Origin: Gammaproteobacteria bacterium
GTDB taxonomy: Bacteria > Pseudomonadota > Gammaproteobacteria > Burkholderiales > Gallionellaceae
Assembly: GCA_018820925.1 (NCBI GenBank)
Contig: JAHJNJ010000009.1
Location: 1-64,000 of the forward strand
Direction of reading: 5' to 3'
DNA: 64,000 nt
A program made the translations under genes and the position numbers. Position 1 is the first letter of the stretch, and the number at the start of each line of letters is the position of its first letter. The notes under the pieces are model-generated. The model had not been told where the DNA came from. It searched no databases and saw only the letters and a list, made by a program, of their open reading frames with translations. This document shows, piece after piece, positions 59,793 to 64,000 of this stretch.

Positions 59793-60065
59793 TCAGTGTT
59801 TTGGCGGGACGAAACCGGTGGGCATTTGCGTGCCAGCGCCGAAGAAATAATTCTCCATTTGCTCGGCAAGGTATTTGCGCGCGTTGATATCGGCCAGATT
59901 AAGGCGATTTTCGTTTACCAGCATGGTCTGGAATTTGATCCAGCCTTGCCAGGCTTCCTTCGAGACGTTTTCAAAAATGCGTTGTCCGAGCGCACCGGGA
60001 TAGGGAAGCCGATCCAGACCTTCCGCTTCGCGACCGAGTTTTACGCACTGTACCATTCTTGCCAT
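59793..60065 (-). CDS. yggX: Fe(2+)-trafficking protein YggX
   Basis: A 90-residue protein opening [24 protein letters not shown], with the single conserved Cys near residue 7, then [31 protein letters not shown] (split across two helices) and MENYFFG. It protects iron-sulphur clusters and may handle labile iron. The start is the ATG at 60065, which gives the exact family N terminus; a start 12 bases upstream is possible. Confidence 0.96.
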   Translation of the reverse strand: MARMVQCVKLGREAEGLDRLPYPGALGQRIFENVSKEAWQGWIKFQTMLVNENRLNLADINARKYLAEQMENYFFGAGTQMPTGFVPPKH

Positions 60066-60105
60066 GATGATTTTCACTCCGAGATTATGCTTGAAGAGTG
60101 TGACA

Positions 60106-61749
60106 TTACCGTGAATCCTTGCCTAAATCCAGCGGCAGATCGGGATCGAAGAATTGCCAGCGGTTTTTTCCGGCGTGTTTGGCCTGGTACATGGCAACAT
60201 CGGCTTGCTGCATCAGATCCGTTGCGCTGTCCTGGATGTCTTTCGGCGAGCAGGTGGCAATACCCATGCTGCAGCTGACGTGCACTTCATGCCCGTCGAA
60301 ACTGAACAGCAATTTTTCAACGGTCGCGACGACGCGCCGCGCCAGCGCTTCAATCTGGTGTTGTTCGGCATCGGCCACCAGAATGGCGAACTCGTCGCCG
60401 CCCAGACGATACAGCTCTTCGTTGCGGCGCGACTGCAACGATAACAATTGCGCGACGCCCTTCAATATCGCGTCTCCGGCGGCATGACCGTAGACATCGT
60501 TGATGCGCTTGAAATCGTCCAGATCGAAATACAGCAGCGACAGGCGCCGGTTATTGCGCTGCGCCTGGGCAAACAAACGATCCGCATCCTCCTCGAAACG
60601 GCGGCGGTTATACAGGCCGGTGAGGACATCGTTTTCGGCGCGAACCTGAATATCGTGCATGCGCATATATTCTCCGGAAACGTCCTCGAACATCCACATG
60701 CGGCCAATGTAGCGTTCTTCAGTCGCATCCGGCACGACATTGGAGCGGCTGCGAACAATGACATTGCTGAACAGTCTGGTATCGAACGGGGTGCTCGCGC
60801 CGTATTCCCTGAGCACATTTGCCACGTGCTGAATAAACTCTTCCGGCTGTTCCATCAGGTGGCGGGCATGTTCGATCAGGACCGTATCCGGTTGCCCGAT
60901 GTAATCCTCGCTCTCGGGCAGTCCCCACAAGCGGCGGCATTCCTGGTTGATGAACTGCACTTTGCGGGCGGGATCGACAAACATGACGCCGACCGGCAGG
61001 ATGGAAATCAGTGCGTTCAGCCGTGCCTGTTCGGCATACAGGGCGTGGGCATAACGCTGCTGCGATTCGATACGCTCGCGCAACACCTGGGCCATTTTGC
61101 TGAAACTGGTGGAGAGCTTGCCCAATTCGTCCTGCGGCAATCCGCCCGGCATGGCGGCATTGAGGTTGCCGTGCGCCATCGATTCGCTGGCAAGGGTGAT
61201 CGCTTGCAGCGGCTTGACCATGCGCCGCACCAGAAGGAAATACACAGTTGCGCCGATCAAGAGCAACAGCAACGAGATGGTGAAAAGTTTGGTACTCAGA
61301 CTGGATTTGAGCGTTTCCACGAAACTCTTGTCCGCGCTGAAGAGCAAGGTTCCAAACGGCTTGCCGTCATGGATCAGTGGAATCGAACCGTCGAAGCAAC
61401 TGTCGTGGCCATCATCCGGCGCAATTCCGGAAGCGGGGGTGTGCCCGGCAGACGCAAGCACTTTGCCTGTGTTGTCCAGCACGGTGAGATAACAATACCC
61501 GTGCATTTCCAATACGTCATGCAACAGATGCCGCAAGTCGGCCGGATTGTGCGCTGCGGGCCCCTCCATCAGCGCCATGGCGAGGATGTGCGTGCGATCC
61601 AGCATGTCCTGCTCGGTGTGCTGCGACAGGAACGGGTTGAGCACCTGCAGGATGCTCAGCATAAGTACCAGCAGGAAGGCGCACACGAGCAGTATCGTGC
61701 TCACAAAGAATTTGATCTGCAACGGTCGGGAAAGCAGCCAGTAGAGCAT
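60106..61749 (-). CDS. membrane diguanylate cyclase with HAMP, PAS and GGDEF domains
   Basis: Probably synthesises cyclic di-GMP. Of 547 residues, membrane segments lie at about 12-38 and 172-193, enclosing a periplasmic sensor region with several His and Cys ([21 protein letters not shown]). HAMP follows ([20 protein letters not shown]), then PAS near 250-370, then the GGDEF domain ([20 protein letters not shown] near 383, [13 protein letters not shown] near 463). The active-site GGDEF is intact. At the inhibitory-site position the sequence is RRNE instead of RxxD, so product inhibition is probably weak. The extracellular signal is unknown. It lies 20 bases after argA on the same strand. Confidence 0.92.
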   Translation of the reverse strand: MLYWLLSRPLQIKFFVSTILLVCAFLLVLMLSILQVLNPFLSQHTEQDMLDRTHILAMALMEGPAAHNPADLRHLLHDVLEMHGYCYLTVLDNTGKVLASAGHTPASGIAPDDGHDSCFDGSIPLIHDGKPFGTLLFSADKSFVETLKSSLSTKLFTISLLLLLIGATVYFLLVRRMVKPLQAITLASESMAHGNLNAAMPGGLPQDELGKLSTSFSKMAQVLRERIESQQRYAHALYAEQARLNALISILPVGVMFVDPARKVQFINQECRRLWGLPESEDYIGQPDTVLIEHARHLMEQPEEFIQHVANVLREYGASTPFDTRLFSNVIVRSRSNVVPDATEERYIGRMWMFEDVSGEYMRMHDIQVRAENDVLTGLYNRRRFEEDADRLFAQAQRNNRRLSLLYFDLDDFKRINDVYGHAAGDAILKGVAQLLSLQSRRNEELYRLGGDEFAILVADAEQHQIEALARRVVATVEKLLFSFDGHEVHVSCSMGIATCSPKDIQDSATDLMQQADVAMYQAKHAGKNRWQFFDPDLPLDLGKDSR

Positions 61750-61769
61750 GAGTGTTCCCTTGAGTCGCC

Positions 61770-63101
61770 TTAACGCAGTGAACGCACAAACACCTTGGAA
61801 CGCCGCTGGTAGTTGTACAGCGTCTTCTTCGGGGTTGGAAGTTGTTCCACGTCAACTTCCTTGAATCCGCGCTCGATAAACCAGTGCGCGGTGCGTGTGG
61901 TCAACACGAACAGCTTCTGCAGTTTCATCGACTGTGCACGGGCCGCAATATGTTTGAGCAGGACATCGCCATAGCCGTGGTCGCGGTAGGCGGGTTGCAC
62001 CGCCAGACAGGCGAGTTCGGCCGCCTTCTCGTCGGCGAAGGGATACAGCGCCGCGCAACCGATGATGCGATGGCCGTGCTCCAGCACTACAAAACGCCCG
62101 ATCTCCTGCTCCAGCAATTCGCGCGAACGCCGCACCAGGATGCCCTCGGCTTCCAGCGGTTCCAGCAATTGCAGGATGCCGCCCACGTCTTCAATGGTTG
62201 CATCGCGCAGCGTGTTGAGCGTGCTCTCCACCACCATGGTGCCGATACCGTCGTCGCTGAACAATTCCTGCAGCAGGGAGCCGTCGGTATGTCTGCTGAC
62301 GAGGTGAGTCCGTGCCACGCCTGCCTCGCAGGCGCGTACGGCGCAGGGCAGGAACAAGCTGACATCGTCCGGCAACTTGCGTTTGCCGGAAAGAATCTTG
62401 GTGGCTTCGGCGACGGTCAGCTCTTTCAAAAGCAAACCGCTCTTGTCATGCACGCCGTCGGTGTCGGTCAGGAAAATCAGCTTGTCCGCATCCAGCGCGA
62501 TGGCGGTTGCGGTCGCGACATCTTCCAGCGTGAGGTTGAACACTTCACCGGTGGGCGAGTATCCCAGCGGCGACAACAGCACCACTTCGCCGAATTCCAT
62601 ACGGTCGTTCAGCGCGGCTACATCCACCTTGCGCACGCAACCGGTGTGCATCAGGTCCACGCCGTTGATTACCCCGATGGGTTGCGCGGTGATGAAGTTG
62701 CCGCCCGCCACGCGGATATCCGCATTGGCCATCGGAGAATTGGCCAGGCCCACCGACAGCAGCGCCTCAATTTCTACCCGCACCCGGCCGACCGCTTCCT
62801 TTACGCAGAGCATGGTGGCGGCATCGGTGAGGCGGATATCGTGGTGGTAGCGGCCTTCGATGTTTTCTTGTGTCAGCCGCTGTTCGATCTGCGGCCGCGC
62901 ACCGTGCACCAGCACGAGGCGAATGCCCAATGCCGCCAATAGATTGAAGTCATGCGTCAATTCAATAAACTTGCCGTCGGCAACCACCTCGCCGCCGAAT
63001 GCAACGACAAAGGTTTTGCCGCGAAAAGCGTTGATATACGGAGCAACGGAGCGGAACCACGCGACGAAATCGGGCGAAGAATGGGCAGGGGCGGCAGACA
63101 T
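61770..63101 (-). CDS. argA: N-acetylglutamate synthase ArgA (kinase-like plus GNAT domains)
   Basis: First enzyme of arginine synthesis, acetylating glutamate. The 443-residue protein has an N-terminal amino-acid-kinase-like regulatory domain (KTFVVAFGGEVVADGKF near residue 29, LGIRLVLVHGARPQIEQRL near 57), which usually mediates arginine feedback. The C-terminal GNAT domain has LACLAVQPAYRDHGYGDVLL near 365 and WFIERGFKEVDVEQLP near 410. It is the classic long ArgA form. The ATG at 63101 is close to the window's last intergenic region. Confidence 0.96.
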   Translation of the reverse strand: MSAAPAHSSPDFVAWFRSVAPYINAFRGKTFVVAFGGEVVADGKFIELTHDFNLLAALGIRLVLVHGARPQIEQRLTQENIEGRYHHDIRLTDAATMLCVKEAVGRVRVEIEALLSVGLANSPMANADIRVAGGNFITAQPIGVINGVDLMHTGCVRKVDVAALNDRMEFGEVVLLSPLGYSPTGEVFNLTLEDVATATAIALDADKLIFLTDTDGVHDKSGLLLKELTVAEATKILSGKRKLPDDVSLFLPCAVRACEAGVARTHLVSRHTDGSLLQELFSDDGIGTMVVESTLNTLRDATIEDVGGILQLLEPLEAEGILVRRSRELLEQEIGRFVVLEHGHRIIGCAALYPFADEKAAELACLAVQPAYRDHGYGDVLLKHIAARAQSMKLQKLFVLTTRTAHWFIERGFKEVDVEQLPTPKKTLYNYQRRSKVFVRSLR

Positions 63102-63265
63102 GGCGGTCGGTTGACTCCTCAGTCGGGGGTGAGCCCGCTAAATTATTTTTGGGCCATTATATGGCAAAACCCCAGAACCAATGGGAGTGATGGCTGACGG
63201 AGAGGGTATAAACCAGGTGTGCAGTCGGGTATCGATTCTTCATCCGGAAGTTTGCCCGCAACCGG

Positions 63266-63343
63266 GTAGGGAGGGCGCGTCTATGTGCCCTCGCGACAAT
63301 ATCTATCATTACAGCGTGGGCACACAACACCTGCCCATCCTAC
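63266..63343. repeat. REP-like palindromic element between argA and the tautomerase relic
   Basis: The left arm GTAGGGAGGGCGCG... (63266-63294) and right arm (63314-63343, reading GTAGGATGGGCAGG... on the minus strand) are imperfect inverse copies, sharing outer GTAGGxxGGGC and inner GTGCCC blocks. The same GTAGG(A/G)TGGG start occurs in the element at 53827, so they belong to one family. The remaining argA-side gap (63102-63265) shows no gene. Confidence 0.6.
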
Positions 63344-63358
63344 AGAATCCAGGCTTGG

Positions 63359-63500
63359 TCAATTTTCGTCGAGTAACTTGCCTGCGATGGCCCAGTTCCC
63401 ATCGGACAGTTCGTCAAATGCGCTGCAGGTGCGGCTGTGATACGGTGGGGCGAAGCCCGCTGCCCGGGATTCCGGCGATGCGGATGTTGACGAAAGGCAT
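63359..63500 (-). pseudogene. remnant of a 4-oxalocrotonate tautomerase-like gene
   Basis: After the strong ribosome site GAAAGGAAAATACC, the ATG at 63500 opens MPFVNIRIAG, the usual N terminus of tautomerase-family proteins (Pro2 is the catalytic base). The frame then stops after 28 residues. In another frame the final residues FDELSDGNWAIAGKLLDEN before the stop at 63361-63359 resemble the tautomerase C-terminal NWGIGG motif. Only about 42 codons lie between the two ends, so the middle has been deleted with a frameshift. It lies 18 bases after the rsmE stop. Confidence 0.55.
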
Positions 63501-63518
63501 GGTATTTTCCTTTCGGGC

Positions 63519-64000
63519 TTAGTTGAAATCTCCCCACATTGTCTGCAACGCCGCGATGCCGGCAATCGCGGCGGTCTCCGTGCGCAACACGCGTGGACCC
63601 AACAGGATGGGGGCGAATCCGGCCTGTTGCGCAACGTTGGCCTCGTCGGCAGAAAACCCGCCTTCGGGCCCGATGAGCAGGGTGGCGCGCCCTTGCGGCC
63701 TGGGTTGGGCGTGCAGGTTGCTGGCCCCGCCCGGCAACAGGATGAATTTCCCGCCGGGAGCATGCCGGATTGCGCTCAGCCAAATTCCAAGGTCTTGCGG
63801 TGCATGCAGTTGCGGCAGGGTATTGCGGCCGCATTGCTCGCAGGCGGAGATGGTGACGTTGCGCCAGTGTTCGGTACGCTTTTCGGCGCGGGCGCCGGCA
63901 AGTTTTGCCACACTGCGCTGCGTTTGTACCGGCACGATCTCGGCCGCGCCCAGTTCGGTGGCTTTTTGCACTACCCAGTCCATCTTGTCGCTGGTGCACA
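63519..64000 (-). CDS. rsmE: 16S rRNA (uracil(1498)-N(3))-methyltransferase, 5' end cut by the window edge
   Basis: C-terminal SPOUT (trefoil-knot) domain of RsmE, which makes m3U1498. The readable part starts TSDKMDWVVQKATELGAAEIVP at the window edge and contains SVAKLAGARAEKR and EQCGRNTLPQLHAP. The knot signature LLIGPEGGFSADEANVAQQAGF follows and then PRVLRTETAAIAGIAALQTMWGDFN. The N-terminal PUA-like domain, about 80 residues, lies beyond 64000. The tautomerase relic follows directly. Confidence 0.95.
   Translation of the reverse strand, partial: CTSDKMDWVVQKATELGAAEIVPVQTQRSVAKLAGARAEKRTEHWRNVTISACEQCGRNTLPQLHAPQDLGIWLSAIRHAPGGKFILLPGGASNLHAQPRPQGRATLLIGPEGGFSADEANVAQQAGFAPILLGPRVLRTETAAIAGIAALQTMWGDFN

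Noticed and set aside
61843-61860. parS-like TGTTCCACGTCAACTT inside argA
   Set aside because: It breaks the palindrome at several inner and outer positions, unlike the two perfect sites near the origin.
63181-63522. Plus-strand frame of 113 codons in the argA-rsmE gap
   Set aside because: It runs through the palindromic repeat and the tautomerase relic in antisense and has no protein-like pattern.

Overview
This window is a contiguous piece of bacterial chromosome centred on a replication origin. The gene orders are typical of Betaproteobacteria: def-fmt-rsmB-DUF4390-ntrY-ntrX beside dprA-smg-topA, lpoA-yraN-diaA-dolP divergent from rsmI, and dnaA-dnaN-gyrB without recF. My best guess is a member of the Gallionellaceae/Nitrosomonadales side of the class; this rests on gene order and remembered protein similarity, not on a search. 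Nearly all of the DNA is coding, and I see no rRNA, tRNA, CRISPR array, complete insertion sequence or prophage.

Layout. 1-8208 (minus strand): transketolase (3' end cut), an NtrY/NtrX-type two-component pair, a DUF4390 protein, rsmB, fmt and def. 8299-13619 (plus): a LysM protein, dprA, smg and topA. 13620-14572 is a small accessory pocket between convergent topA and gyrB, with two orphan small genes, an integron attC-like site and a tet-operator-like palindrome. 14573-19689 (minus): gyrB, dnaN, dnaA. DnaA boxes lie in the dnaA-dnaN and dnaA-rpmH gaps, and two parS sites (17020 and 23518) bracket the origin. 19833-34909 (plus): rpmH-rnpA-yidD-yidC-mnmE-mnmG-rsmG-parA-parB-atpIBEFHAGDC, closed by a perfect 18-bp terminator hairpin.

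35397-38167 (plus) holds four genes for a hemerythrin-like protein, a haem-oxygenase-like diiron oxidase, a cupin and a flavin split-barrel protein. This is the most likely undescribed metal/oxygen chemistry in the window. 38288-42364 carries glmU, glmS and an orphan ParA. 42361-51566 (minus) carries ubiB, a Tim44-like protein, a pseudouridine synthase, small zinc/cysteine proteins, ubiE, DUF971, rfaE2, dolP, diaA/gmhA, yraN and lpoA. 51561-55209 (plus) carries rsmI, pyrC, a DUF2007 relic broken by a palindromic repeat, a gamma carbonic anhydrase and a DUF2288 protein. 55277-60065 is a polyphosphate locus: a PPK2-type AMP phosphotransferase, SixA, a lysine-rich ribbon-helix-helix protein and PPK1, followed by yggX. 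60106-64000 (minus) holds a diguanylate cyclase, argA, a tautomerase relic and the start-truncated rsmE.

Functionally the window joins chromosome initiation and segregation (DnaA, DnaN, GyrB, TopA, ParA, ParB, parS), ribosome and tRNA maturation (RsmB, RsmG, RsmI, RsmE, MnmE, MnmG, RnpA, Fmt, Def), energy and quinone metabolism (F1Fo ATPase, UbiB, UbiE), envelope biogenesis (YidC, LpoA, GlmU, GlmS, RfaE2, DolP) and polyphosphate turnover. Recent change shows at intergenic sites as palindromic repeats (53617, 53827, 55230, 63266), two gene relics and the cassette-like pocket beside gyrB.
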